Origin: Allobaileyella intestinalis
GTDB lineage: Bacteria; Bacillota; Clostridia; Peptostreptococcales; Anaerovoracaceae
DNA length: 64,000 nt
Reading direction: 5' to 3'
Assembly: GCF_009695865.1 (NCBI RefSeq)
Contig: NZ_VUNB01000001.1
Span: forward strand, 310,001 to 374,000
A model generated the notes under the pieces. The model did no database searches and was not told the origin of the DNA. It worked only from the letters and a program-made list of their open reading frames with translations. This document shows, one piece after another, positions 1 to 8,334 of this stretch (the first letter of the stretch is position 1; the number at the start of each line of letters is the position of its first letter). The position numbers and the translations under genes were made by a program.

Positions 1-767
1 TTTCCGGCATTTGCATGGTGCCGCTTCTTGCAATCGTATATTTCGGAGGAATACCTCTGGTTATTGCAGCAGCTGCTATTTCCTACATTGGAGTTAATGA
101 GTTCTTCAATGGCTTCAACAACATGGATATCAGACCGTCGAGGAAGATAGCATTTTGTATGATAACCATACTTTACGCCGGATTCCTGATAAACGGACAC
201 GACCCGGTTTTCCTTTTGGGATGGATGCTCCTCTCCATTACAGCAAGCCTTCTGTACGGCTGGGACATAACGAACAGGAAGCCTGAGGACGCCATGGCCA
301 CACTTACAGGTCTGGTGTACATCGTTTTTTTCACTTACCACATAGTCCTCATAGATCATACCAGCTACTCCAAGCTGGTGTGGCTGGTGCTGATTGCAGC
401 TTTCGGATCAGACATCATGGCGTATTTTACCGGATATGCCATAGGAAAACACAAGCTGGCACCTAACCTGAGCCCTAAGAAAACCATCGAAGGATCCGTT
501 GGCGGAGCTCTTGGAGCCACATTTTTCTGTGGACTTTTCGGTTACTTCGTAATGCCTGACCTTTTCCACCAGTGCATTATCATGGGCCTGGTAGGGGGCA
601 TCGTTTCCCAGTGCGGGGACCTGACAGCCAGCGCATTTAAGAGAAAAATGGGCATCAAGGACTACGGTCATCTCATTCCGGGACACGGTGGAATCATGGA
701 CAGATTTGACAGTGTCATCTTCGTAGCTCCATTTATTTATTACTGTATCGCTTTTATTCTTTTATAA
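1..767 (+). CDS. cdsA: Phosphatidate cytidylyltransferase (5' end cut by window)
   Basis: Makes CDP-diacylglycerol from phosphatidate and CTP in the cytoplasmic membrane, the branch point for phospholipid synthesis. The frame is open from base 3, with four codons before the first ATG at 15. Family members start a few residues before the S-G pair seen there, so the true start lies just outside the window. The protein is almost entirely hydrophobic helices. Near the C-terminus (about 628-710) it has the family signature: S-A-F-K-R-K, then K-D, then P-G-H-G-G-I-M-D-R-F-D with the metal-binding Asp residues. It heads the familiar cdsA-dxr-rseP-ispG order, 67 bases before dxr. Identification is firm; only the missing start is uncertain. 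Confidence 0.95.
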   Translation, partial: SGICMVPLLAIVYFGGIPLVIAAAAISYIGVNEFFNGFNNMDIRPSRKIAFCMITILYAGFLINGHDPVFLLGWMLLSITASLLYGWDITNRKPEDAMATLTGLVYIVFFTYHIVLIDHTSYSKLVWLVLIAAFGSDIMAYFTGYAIGKHKLAPNLSPKKTIEGSVGGALGATFFCGLFGYFVMPDLFHQCIIMGLVGGIVSQCGDLTASAFKRKMGIKDYGHLIPGHGGIMDRFDSVIFVAPFIYYCIAFILL

Positions 768-792
768 AAAAGTGATATCATTCCAGGAACAG

Positions 793-808
793 TACCGGCC
801 TGCCGGTA
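793..808 (+). repeat. Small inverted repeat before dxr
   Basis: TACCGG (793-798) and CCGGTA (803-808) form a perfect 6-bp stem with a CCTG loop, 15 bases before the dxr Shine-Dalgarno sequence. No T-run follows, so it is not a terminator. It may be a processing or stability element, or chance. Confidence 0.3.
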
Positions 809-834
809 AGTAAGTGGTAAACGGAGATAGTATT

Positions 835-1983
835 ATGAAGAAAGTTACGATCCTTGGAAGTACAGGATCCATAGGGACACAGGCCCTTGATGTTATAAGG
901 AAAAACAGCAGCAAACTTCAGGTTGCCGGCCTTACTTGCCGGTCCAGAGTTGAGGTGCTGGAGAAGCAGATAGAAGAGTTCAGTCCTGCAGCTGTATCTG
1001 TGGGAAGTGAAGAAGACGGGAACAGGCTCAGGAAAAAATACCCTGAACTGGAAGTTTTCTGGGGAGAACAGGGGCTGACCCGCATTGCGGCGGCAGACTG
1101 TGACATAGTTCTTAATTCCCTTATGGGAATAAGCGGTCTCAGGCCTACCTACGAGGCAATAAACCACGGTCACACCATTGCCTTGGCCAATAAGGAGACC
1201 CTTGTTGCCGGAGGTGAACTGATTACAGATCTTGCCAGGGAGAAAGATGTTTCCATTATTCCTGTAGACAGCGAGCACAGCGCAATATTCCAGTGCCTCC
1301 AGGCTTCTGGCGGATCTGGAATAAAGAGGATCCTCCTGACCGCTTCAGGGGGCCCTTTTAAAGATTATTCTATTGAAGACCTGGAGAATGTAACTCTGGA
1401 GCAGGCTCTGAATCATCCTAAGTGGTCCATGGGCAGCAAGATAACTGTTGATTCTGCCACAATGATGAACAAGGGACTGGAAGTCATCGAAGCCAGATGG
1501 CTTTTTGACGTTGCTCCAGATCAGATTCAGATACACGTTCATCCGGAAAGCATCGTCCATTCAATGGTAGAATTTCAGGATACATCAATAATCGCACAGA
1601 TGGGACTTCCGGACATGAGGCTTCCAATAAGCTACGCTTTTGGCTACCCTGAACGCATGCCATTCGGAGGTGACAGCCTGGACTTTTTTACCATGGCCAG
1701 CACTCTTCATTTCCAGAAGCCAAGGAGAGATGTGTTCAGATGTATTGACCTGGCATATGATGCCTTGAAAATGGGAAAAGGAGCCACCTGCTATCTTAAC
1801 GGTGCAAACGAGGAGCTGGTGAAGCATTTCCTGAACAGAAAGATACGTTTCCTGGATATCCAGAACACATTGGAAAGGCTCATGAATTCCTATAATCCCG
1901 TAGATCTTCATACAGTAGATGAGCTTCTGGCCCTTGACAGAAAAGCCAGGTCAGATGTTAACAATAGCCTTGGATTGCAGTAG
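835..1983 (+). CDS. dxr: 1-deoxy-D-xylulose 5-phosphate reductoisomerase
   Basis: Converts DXP to MEP using NADPH, the committed step of the MEP isoprenoid pathway. The ATG at 835 is chosen because ACGGAG (821-826) lies just upstream and the protein then begins MKKVTILGSTGSIG, the family N-terminal NADPH loop. An in-frame GTG at 814 would add seven unconvincing residues. Visible motifs are A-N-K-E-T-L-V, the metal-binding P-V-D-S-E-H-S-A, the catalytic loop L-T-A-S-G-G-P-F, and H-P-K-W-S-M-G followed by K-I-T-V-D-S-A-T-M-M-N-K-G. At 382 residues the length is normal. ispG and ispH of the same pathway are also in this window. Confidence 0.97.
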   Translation: MKKVTILGSTGSIGTQALDVIRKNSSKLQVAGLTCRSRVEVLEKQIEEFSPAAVSVGSEEDGNRLRKKYPELEVFWGEQGLTRIAAADCDIVLNSLMGISGLRPTYEAINHGHTIALANKETLVAGGELITDLAREKDVSIIPVDSEHSAIFQCLQASGGSGIKRILLTASGGPFKDYSIEDLENVTLEQALNHPKWSMGSKITVDSATMMNKGLEVIEARWLFDVAPDQIQIHVHPESIVHSMVEFQDTSIIAQMGLPDMRLPISYAFGYPERMPFGGDSLDFFTMASTLHFQKPRRDVFRCIDLAYDALKMGKGATCYLNGANEELVKHFLNRKIRFLDIQNTLERLMNSYNPVDLHTVDELLALDRKARSDVNNSLGLQ

Positions 1984-2004
1984 TTTTGCAATAATGGTCA
2001 CAAA

Positions 2005-3036
2005 ATGATAATAAATATAATTCTTACAATTATTCTGTTCATGATACTTGTGATTCCCCACGAGTTCGGCCACCTTGTGGCTGCAAAAAAAATGGGAGTC
2101 AAGGTAAATGAATTTTCGGCTGGAATGGGACCTGCTCTGTGGCAGAAGCAGAAGGGGGAGACCTTGTATTCTGTGCGGGCTGTTCCCCTGGGCGGTTACT
2201 GCGCCATGGAAGGGGAAGACGCTACAGATGATGAAGCAAATGTGCCGGACAATCCCAGAGCCTTTAATAATGCCGCCTGGTGGCGGAAGCTGGTGATACT
2301 TTTTGCAGGTGCCTTTACAAATATCCTTGTTGCCATAGTGACAATGATCATAACGGTTACAATAATCGGAATGCCTGTAAATACTCTATCAAAAGTAAGT
2401 CCGGATGGGCCAGCAGCTCAGGCTGGCCTGCGGCAGGGTGACAAGATCGTATCAGTGCAAGGTGAAGATGTTCACAGCTGGTCTGATACCATGAGTGTTC
2501 TGAACCGTGAAGACGGGAAAAGACCTGTTAAGGTGGAAGTCCTCCGCTCAGGGAAGACCCGCGAATATTCTGTTACTCCCGTGGCATCGGAAAAAGAACC
2601 AGGAAGATATGTGATAGGAATAGAAGCTGCAGTTTCCCACAACATTTTCAGGGGAATCTATTACGGAACAGTTACCACCTGGAAGGTGAATGCCGCCATG
2701 TATCAGGCCCTTGGACAGTTGTTCAGCAGAGGAGTTTCAGCGGGAGACGTGGCAGGCCCAGTAGGTCTTGTATCAATCGTTGATAAAACCAGGGCTGCTG
2801 GTCTGATAAACCTTCTGTATCTTGTTTCAATTATCAGCCTGAATCTGGCTATCATTAACCTGCTGCCCATTCCTGCCCTTGACGGAGGAAGGATCCTTTT
2901 TGTGATTATCAGGAAGATTTCCGGAGACAGGATAACGGATAAGATGGAATCTTATGTCCATCTGGCAGGAATGATGCTTCTGCTGATACTTTTCGTCTTT
3001 ATAACATGGCACGATATTACCGGGCTGATTAAATAG
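2005..3036 (+). CDS. rseP: Site-2 membrane metalloprotease RseP/RasP
   Basis: Intramembrane zinc protease of the S2P (M50) family. In Gram-positive relatives it completes cleavage of anti-sigma factors and clears signal peptides. The zinc motif H-E-F-G-H sits in the first membrane segment (about residues 14-18). A second conserved motif, N-L-L-P-I-P-A-L-D-G-G-R, lies near residue 290. A PDZ domain occupies about 120-200, with A-A-Q-A-G-L-R-Q-G-D-K-I as the carboxylate-binding region. At 343 residues it has one PDZ domain, as in Bacillus RasP, not the two of the E. coli protein. The ATG follows dxr by 21 bases without a strong ribosome site, so translation may partly depend on coupling. Confidence 0.95.
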   Translation: MIINIILTIILFMILVIPHEFGHLVAAKKMGVKVNEFSAGMGPALWQKQKGETLYSVRAVPLGGYCAMEGEDATDDEANVPDNPRAFNNAAWWRKLVILFAGAFTNILVAIVTMIITVTIIGMPVNTLSKVSPDGPAAQAGLRQGDKIVSVQGEDVHSWSDTMSVLNREDGKRPVKVEVLRSGKTREYSVTPVASEKEPGRYVIGIEAAVSHNIFRGIYYGTVTTWKVNAAMYQALGQLFSRGVSAGDVAGPVGLVSIVDKTRAAGLINLLYLVSIISLNLAIINLLPIPALDGGRILFVIIRKISGDRITDKMESYVHLAGMMLLLILFVFITWHDITGLIK

Positions 3037-3068
3037 GAATAAAGTAAACAGTTATTGACGACAAATGG

Positions 3069-3088
3069 CCCGGATTTTAAAACCCGGG
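3069..3088 (+). repeat. Inverted repeat in front of ispG
   Basis: CCCGG (3069-3073) and CCGGG (3084-3088) flank an A/T core that is itself self-complementary (TTTT/AAAA). The element lies between rseP and the ispG ribosome site. It has no T-run after it on the plus strand, so it is more likely an RNA processing or stability hairpin than a terminator. Confidence 0.3.
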
Positions 3089-3109
3089 AAGAAAACGGAG
3101 GAGGGAGAA

Positions 3110-4195
3110 ATGACAAAACAGGTCAATTGCGGTGGTGTTCTTATAGGAGGAGGGGCACCAGTTTCAATTCAGTCTATGACCAACGTGGATACCAGAGATG
3201 AAAAAGCCCTTCTCAGGCAGATAAATGAACTGGAGCAGGCAGGATGTCAGATTGTCAGAGTGACGGTTCCTGACGACCAGGCAGCAGATTCTTTTTCCCG
3301 TGTAAGAAAGAAGACTGATATGCCTCTTGTTGCAGACATTCACTTCGACTACAGAATGGCGCTGCGGGCAATAGAGGCCGGAGCTGATAAAATCAGAATC
3401 AATCCTGGAAACATCGGCGGTCCGGATAAGCTGAAACTGGTAGTAGATGCTGCAAGAAAGAGAAACATCCCTATCAGGGTCGGAGTTAATTCCGGTTCGC
3501 TGGAGAAGGACCTGGTGGCAAAATACGGAAAGGTGACTGCAAAGGGACTGGCAGAAAGTGCAGTTCGTACACTAAAGCTCATTGAGGACATGGATTACGA
3601 TCAGCTGGTCCTTTCAGTAAAATCAACAGATGTGAGAATGACATATGACTGCCACATGCTCCTGAGAGATATGACAGATTATCCTCTCCATATTGGCATA
3701 ACCGAGTCAGGAACCCCTGAGAACGGAATAATCAAATCTGCAGTTGGCATTGGCGCCCTCCTTATGGCCGGTATCGGAGATACAGTAAGGGTTTCGCTTA
3801 CTACTGATCCCGTAGAAGAGGTGCGGGTAGCCAGGAAGATTCTGGAGGCTGCAGGACTGAGAAAGAAGATAATAGATATTGTTTCCTGTCCTACATGCGG
3901 AAGAACCCAGGTAGACCTGATCGGAATGGCAAACAGGGCAGAGACGGCTCTGGCTCCAATAACTGCAAGAAGACAGAGCCTGGGACTGAGACCGCTGAAG
4001 GTGGCTATTATGGGCTGTGTGGTAAACGGACCAGGAGAGTCAAGGGACGCTGACTATGGAATTGCAGGAGGCAAAGGACAGGGGCTGGTCTTTGCAGGAG
4101 GACAGGTTATTGAAACCCTTCCTGAAGACAGGCTTATTGACCGTCTTGTGGAACTGATTACGGAAGACACTGAGAAAGAAATCAAAGACAGATAA
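3110..4195 (+). CDS. ispG: 4-hydroxy-3-methylbut-2-en-1-yl diphosphate synthase
   Basis: [4Fe-4S] enzyme of the MEP pathway that opens MEcPP to HMBPP, the substrate of IspH (31.8 kb here). The start at ATG 3110 is preferred: GGAGGAGGGA sits immediately upstream and the protein then starts MTKQVNCGGVLIGGGAPVS, the usual family beginning. An upstream in-frame ATG at 3065 falls within a hairpin. A TIM-barrel region carries V-A-D-I-H-F-D-Y and K-I-R-I-N-P-G-N-I-G. The cluster ligands are the Cys pair in C-P-T-C-G-R, the Cys in M-G-C-V-V-N-G-P-G-E, and the Glu of that last motif. The length of 361 residues is normal. Confidence 0.96.
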   Translation: MTKQVNCGGVLIGGGAPVSIQSMTNVDTRDEKALLRQINELEQAGCQIVRVTVPDDQAADSFSRVRKKTDMPLVADIHFDYRMALRAIEAGADKIRINPGNIGGPDKLKLVVDAARKRNIPIRVGVNSGSLEKDLVAKYGKVTAKGLAESAVRTLKLIEDMDYDQLVLSVKSTDVRMTYDCHMLLRDMTDYPLHIGITESGTPENGIIKSAVGIGALLMAGIGDTVRVSLTTDPVEEVRVARKILEAAGLRKKIIDIVSCPTCGRTQVDLIGMANRAETALAPITARRQSLGLRPLKVAIMGCVVNGPGESRDADYGIAGGKGQGLVFAGGQVIETLPEDRLIDRLVELITEDTEKEIKDR

Positions 4196-4223
4196 AAAGA
4201 GTACAGGAGTAGGAGCACGATAA

Positions 4224-7200
4224 ATGATAAATGACCCAACTGGAATACTTGATCCCGAAGTTATTGGAAAAACTGAGGGCAAAAGACCAGAGGAACTTAA
4301 TTATGACATACTTGAAGCTAAGCTGAACCGGCATACCGGTAGCCTGACCGTAAGCGTCAGGCTTAATTTTACTGTGCCTAAATACCTTCAGATGCAGATG
4401 AAACAGGTGCTTCTGGACAAGATTGAAGGAGTGGATAATCTGGATTTTGAATGGGTTCTTGAACATGGAAAACCACTGGCTAAACCAGAGGGATCTTCTT
4501 CAAATAAAAACACGGAATCTTCAGGTCCGTCGGAGAAGTCACCAATAGTTAAGGGCAGAGCTATAAAGGGAACTCCCATGTCCTTTGCTGATGCTCTTGT
4601 GCTTACAGATACCGATGAAGAAGTAATCGTCGACGGAGACCTTTTTTCTATGGAAGGCAAGGAGATTTGCTATAAGGACAGAAAAGGGGAAAAAAAGAAT
4701 GCCGTCATTCTGATGATGGAAATATCTGATCATAATCGGGCAATGGGCGTGAAAAGCTTCATGGACCCGGAGAAATATGAAGAGCTGACAGAGAACCTGT
4801 CTGTGGGCAACAGAATCCGGGTTTCCGGTAAGATCAACAGCGACCGTTTTGAACATGAGGCCCTTATTGACGCAAGAAACATAAATATCATTCCAAACAT
4901 TTCGAAGAAGGAGTCTTACACAGGGGAAAAGAAAAGGGTAGAGCTCCACGTTCATACAAGAATGAGCGACAACGACGGATTTAACGAGGTGGATAAGCTT
5001 GTTGAACAGGCTGCAGCCTGGGGACAGCCAGCTGTTGCCATAACAGATCACGGTGTGGTGCAGGCTTTTCCTGATGCTGCAAATACAGCAAAGAAGCTGG
5101 ATGGCAAGGGAAAACATATTAAAGTCATATACGGAATGGAGGGATACCTCTATCCTGATGAAGATGCCTGGGATGAGGACGGCAACATCGATATAAAGAA
5201 ACACAGAACCTATCACATTATTCTTCTGGCCAGAAACAAGACAGGGCTGAAGAATCTTTACAAGCTGGTTTCCTATTCTCATATAGATTACTTCTACAAG
5301 AAACCAAGACTTCCAAGATCCATTCTGTCTAAGTACAGAGAAGGGCTGATTATCGGGAGCGCCTGTGAGGCGGGAGAAATCTACAAGGCCGTGGAAAATG
5401 GAGTGACTGATCAGGAACTGGATGAACTGGCATCTTTTTACGATTATCTTGAAATCCAGCCTCTGGGCAACAACCAGTTTATGATTGACCAGGGAATGGT
5501 CTCTTCCAGGGACGATCTGATCAACAACAATCTTAAGATTGTAGAATGTGCCGATCGCCTGGGAAAGCTCACAGTAGCCACCACGGATTCCCATTATCCT
5601 ACTAAGGAAGCTGCCGTAAACAGAAACATTATTATGGCAGGAATAGGTTTTAAAGATACAAACTCAGACAGCCTTTATCTCAGAACAACTGGGGAAATGC
5701 TGGATGAATTCTCCTATCTGGGTGACAGGGCAGAAGAGATTGTAATAGAAAACACCAACAAGATTGCCGATATGTGCGAAGAATTTCAGCCCGTGCCGGC
5801 AGAGAAATATCCTCCTCACATTGACGGAGCTGAGGAAACCCTGAGAAACACCTGCTACGAAAATGCCACGAGAATCTATGGAGATCCTCTTCCTGATGAG
5901 ATTAAAAACAGGCTTGAAACAGAGCTTTCTTCCATTATCGGAAACGGATATGCGGTGATGTACGTTGCCGCCCAGATGCTGGTAAAAAAATCTAATTCCG
6001 ACGGATATCTGGTAGGAAGCCGGGGATCTGTAGGCTCATCCTTTGCAGCTACAATGGCTGGAATTACCGAGGTAAATCCCCTGAAGCCTCATTACATCTG
6101 TCCAGAGTGCAAGTATCTCGAATTTACTGACAATCTGGAGAAATACGATGTAGGCTTCGACATGCCGGACAAAAAGTGCCCTCACTGCGGCCACCAGCTG
6201 GACAAGAACGGGCTTAACATTCCTTTTGCCACCTTCCTTGGATTCAAAGGAAACAAAGAACCTGATATCGACCTGAATTTCGCAGGGGAATACCAGCCTG
6301 TGGCTCACAAGTACGTAGGAGTAATTTTCGGTGAAAAAAACGTTTACAAGGCCGGAACGGTTGCGACTGTAGCAGAGAAAACGGCTTATGGTTACGTAAT
6401 GCATTACGCAGAGGATAAGGGCATTCACCTCAGCAAGTACGATACAGACTGGCTGGTAAAGGGATGCAGTGGCGTAAAAAGAACTACAGGACAGCATCCT
6501 GGAGGAATTATTGTAGTTCCAGACGATCATGAAATATATGAATTCTGTCCCATCCAGAAGCCGGCCAACAAGGATGTAGACATTATCACCACTCATTTCG
6601 ACTACCACAAGATAGATAAGAACCTTCTGAAGCTGGATATCCTGGGACACGATGTGCCTCAGATGATCAAACACCTTCAGGACATGACCGGAGTGGACCC
6701 TCTGAAAATCAAGCTGGACGATCCGGCAACCATCAGCATCTTCACGTCCCTGGATGCCCTTAACATAAAGAACCCGGACTACAGGTTCACACACGGAACC
6801 TTTGCAATACCAGAGTTTGGAACGAATTTTACAAGAGCAATGCTGGACGACGTAAAGCCGACCACCATCTCTGCTCTGATCAAGATTTCCGGATTTTCTC
6901 ACGGAACAGATGTATGGACTAATAATGCCCAGGACATCATCAGGAAGAACATAGCAGGAATTGACGAGGTAATATCCTGTCGTGACGACATCATGAATTA
7001 CCTGATAAATAAGGGCCTGGACAACAGTGATGCATTCAGGATCATGGAGGATGTGCGTAAGAACAGGGTGCTGAAAGAAGATGAACTGGAGCTTATGTAC
7101 AGTCACGGCGTTCCAGAATGGTATGTGGAATCCTGCAGAACCCTGAAGTATCTGTTCCCGAGAGCCCACGCGGCCGCCTACGTAATGATGGCCATCAGAA

Positions 7201-7691
7201 TGGCCTGGTTCAAGGTACACTATCCGGCGGCCTTCTACTGTGCTTATTTTTCCACTAAGACAGACCACTTTGATGTAAAGGCTGCAAGAGAAGGAATAGA
7301 AGCTGTAGAGAGGGAGATGAATTCTCTGTATTCCGTAGGCCCGAAGGCTACCGCAAAACAGAAGGCAGACCTTACGGTTTATGAAGTCATGTATGAGATG
7401 CTTTCAAGAGATGTGCAATTTTCCATGCCACAGCTGGGCGTATCGAGACCATCAAGATTTTATGTGGAAGATGGAAAAGTGAATGTTCCTTTCGGCGCAG
7501 TAAGCGGGGTTGGACAGGCTGCGGCTCAGTCGTTATATGACGCATATAATGAAAATCCTTTTTCCACAATGGACGATGTGCGAAGCCGTACCAGCCTCTC
7601 ACAGACCAATATTGACGACCTGAAGGAACTGGGAATGTTTGCAGATCTGCCGGAATCTGCTCAGGTGTCTATCTTCGATCTCTTTGGTTAG
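4224..7691 (+). CDS. polC: PolC-type DNA polymerase III alpha subunit lacking the DEDD exonuclease domain
   Basis: Replicative DNA polymerase. Seen in order: a short N-terminal region (1-75), an acidic linker, an OB-fold region (about 110-225), a PHP domain, and the C-family polymerase core with a Cys4 zinc element (C-P-E-C, C-P-H-C), G-S-R-G-S-V-G-S-S and P-D-I-D-L-N-F-A-G-E-Y-Q. It is 1155 residues; PolC is usually about 1400-1450. The difference is the roughly 180-residue DEDD exonuclease normally inserted in PHP: here E306 is followed after only 25 residues by H331. The N-terminal part is also shorter. All nine PHP metal ligands are present (H242, H244, D251, H276, E306, H331, C381, D455, H457). 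The frame is uninterrupted with normal flanking motifs, so this is not a frameshift. AGGAG (4213-4217) supports the start. Confidence 0.96.
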   Translation: MINDPTGILDPEVIGKTEGKRPEELNYDILEAKLNRHTGSLTVSVRLNFTVPKYLQMQMKQVLLDKIEGVDNLDFEWVLEHGKPLAKPEGSSSNKNTESSGPSEKSPIVKGRAIKGTPMSFADALVLTDTDEEVIVDGDLFSMEGKEICYKDRKGEKKNAVILMMEISDHNRAMGVKSFMDPEKYEELTENLSVGNRIRVSGKINSDRFEHEALIDARNINIIPNISKKESYTGEKKRVELHVHTRMSDNDGFNEVDKLVEQAAAWGQPAVAITDHGVVQAFPDAANTAKKLDGKGKHIKVIYGMEGYLYPDEDAWDEDGNIDIKKHRTYHIILLARNKTGLKNLYKLVSYSHIDYFYKKPRLPRSILSKYREGLIIGSACEAGEIYKAVENGVTDQELDELASFYDYLEIQPLGNNQFMIDQGMVSSRDDLINNNLKIVECADRLGKLTVATTDSHYPTKEAAVNRNIIMAGIGFKDTNSDSLYLRTTGEMLDEFSYLGDRAEEIVIENTNKIADMCEEFQPVPAEKYPPHIDGAEETLRNTCYENATRIYGDPLPDEIKNRLETELSSIIGNGYAVMYVAAQMLVKKSNSDGYLVGSRGSVGSSFAATMAGITEVNPLKPHYICPECKYLEFTDNLEKYDVGFDMPDKKCPHCGHQLDKNGLNIPFATFLGFKGNKEPDIDLNFAGEYQPVAHKYVGVIFGEKNVYKAGTVATVAEKTAYGYVMHYAEDKGIHLSKYDTDWLVKGCSGVKRTTGQHPGGIIVVPDDHEIYEFCPIQKPANKDVDIITTHFDYHKIDKNLLKLDILGHDVPQMIKHLQDMTGVDPLKIKLDDPATISIFTSLDALNIKNPDYRFTHGTFAIPEFGTNFTRAMLDDVKPTTISALIKISGFSHGTDVWTNNAQDIIRKNIAGIDEVISCRDDIMNYLINKGLDNSDAFRIMEDVRKNRVLKEDELELMYSHGVPEWYVESCRTLKYLFPRAHAAAYVMMAIRMAWFKVHYPAAFYCAYFSTKTDHFDVKAAREGIEAVEREMNSLYSVGPKATAKQKADLTVYEVMYEMLSRDVQFSMPQLGVSRPSRFYVEDGKVNVPFGAVSGVGQAAAQSLYDAYNENPFSTMDDVRSRTSLSQTNIDDLKELGMFADLPESAQVSIFDLFG

Positions 7692-7741
7692 AGAAAGCAG
7701 GTATCTGATGGACTGTATTGCAAATTGTGTAGAAAAAACCA

Positions 7742-7770
7742 TTGCAAATAAAGGGTTTTAATGATATAGT
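7742..7770 (+). promoter_or_regulatory. Promoter of the rimP-nusA-infB operon
   Basis: TTGCAA (7742-7747) and TATAGT (7765-7770) with a 17-base spacer match a housekeeping sigma promoter well. Transcription would start near 7777, just before the leader hairpin and about 70 bases ahead of rimP. Confidence 0.7.
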
Positions 7771-7790
7771 TCTGGTGTACGTTTGATTCA

Positions 7791-7816
7791 GGAAGAGTGG
7801 GGCAACCCACTCTTTC
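7791..7816 (+). promoter_or_regulatory. rimP leader hairpin
   Basis: AAGAGTGGG (7793-7801) pairs perfectly with CCCACTCTT (7806-7814) around a GCAA tetraloop of the GNRA type. A G-U and a G-C pair extend it to 11 pairs. Only a short T-run follows, so it is not a clear terminator. I recall similar hairpins before rimP (ylxS) in other Firmicutes, which suggests a conserved leader element of unknown role. It sits at the very 5' end of the predicted transcript. Confidence 0.6.
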
Positions 7817-7845
7817 AATTATGTTACGGATTTTACGGGAGTCAC

Positions 7846-8325
7846 ATGCCTAGGAAAGAAGAAATAATCGGGAAGATTACAGAATTAGTAGAAGATTACA
7901 TTAAGGGCAGGGATCTTGAAGTTTACATGGTGGATTACAGGAAGACCGGCCCGGACTGGAAGCTGAAAGTCATTCTGGACAAACCAGCAGACAGTCCTGA
8001 TGAGTACGTGAATATTACGGAATGCGAGGATGTGGCAAGGTTTCTGGGAGACTCTCTGGACCAGCTTGATATTATTGATAACAAATACATGCTGGAAGTT
8101 GAGTCACCTGGAATGGACAGAGAATTGCTTAAGGATGAGGATTTTACCAGATTCGCCGGCAGAGAAGTGGAAGTCAAGCTTTACAAGGCCCTTGACGGTA
8201 TAAAACAGTTTGACGGCATTCTTAAGGGTCTGGAAGATGGAAAGATAATAATAGAGACAGATGACGGCCAGAAGGCTTTCTCGAGGCAGGAAGTATCGAA
8301 GATTAATCTGGCAGTCGTTTTTTAG
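7846..8325 (+). CDS. rimP: Ribosome maturation factor RimP
   Basis: Cytoplasmic factor for maturation of the 30S subunit. The ATG at 7846 follows GGGAG (7836-7840). The frame is open further upstream, but that segment overlaps the leader hairpin and has no family similarity. The 159-residue protein shows the usual N-terminal alpha/beta domain, with E-V-Y-M-V-D-Y and the central E-S-P-G-M-D-R-E-L motif, then a small C-terminal SH3-like barrel (from about residue 90). It is first in the rimP-nusA-rnpM-infB operon, nine bases before nusA. Confidence 0.93.
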   Translation: MPRKEEIIGKITELVEDYIKGRDLEVYMVDYRKTGPDWKLKVILDKPADSPDEYVNITECEDVARFLGDSLDQLDIIDNKYMLEVESPGMDRELLKDEDFTRFAGREVEVKLYKALDGIKQFDGILKGLEDGKIIIETDDGQKAFSRQEVSKINLAVVF

Positions 8326-8334
8326 GAGGATGAG

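Noticed and set aside
4539..7268. Long open frames on the minus strand inside polC (351 and 410 codons)
   Set aside because: They lie fully inside polC, whose protein matches its family throughout, and their translations show no recognisable domain or ribosome site. They are shadows of the codon pattern.
4224..7691. Exonuclease loss in polC as a sequencing or frameshift error
   Set aside because: The frame is continuous and PHP motifs on both sides of the missing insert are intact and correctly spaced as in exonuclease-free C-family polymerases. An error could not remove about 180 residues so cleanly.
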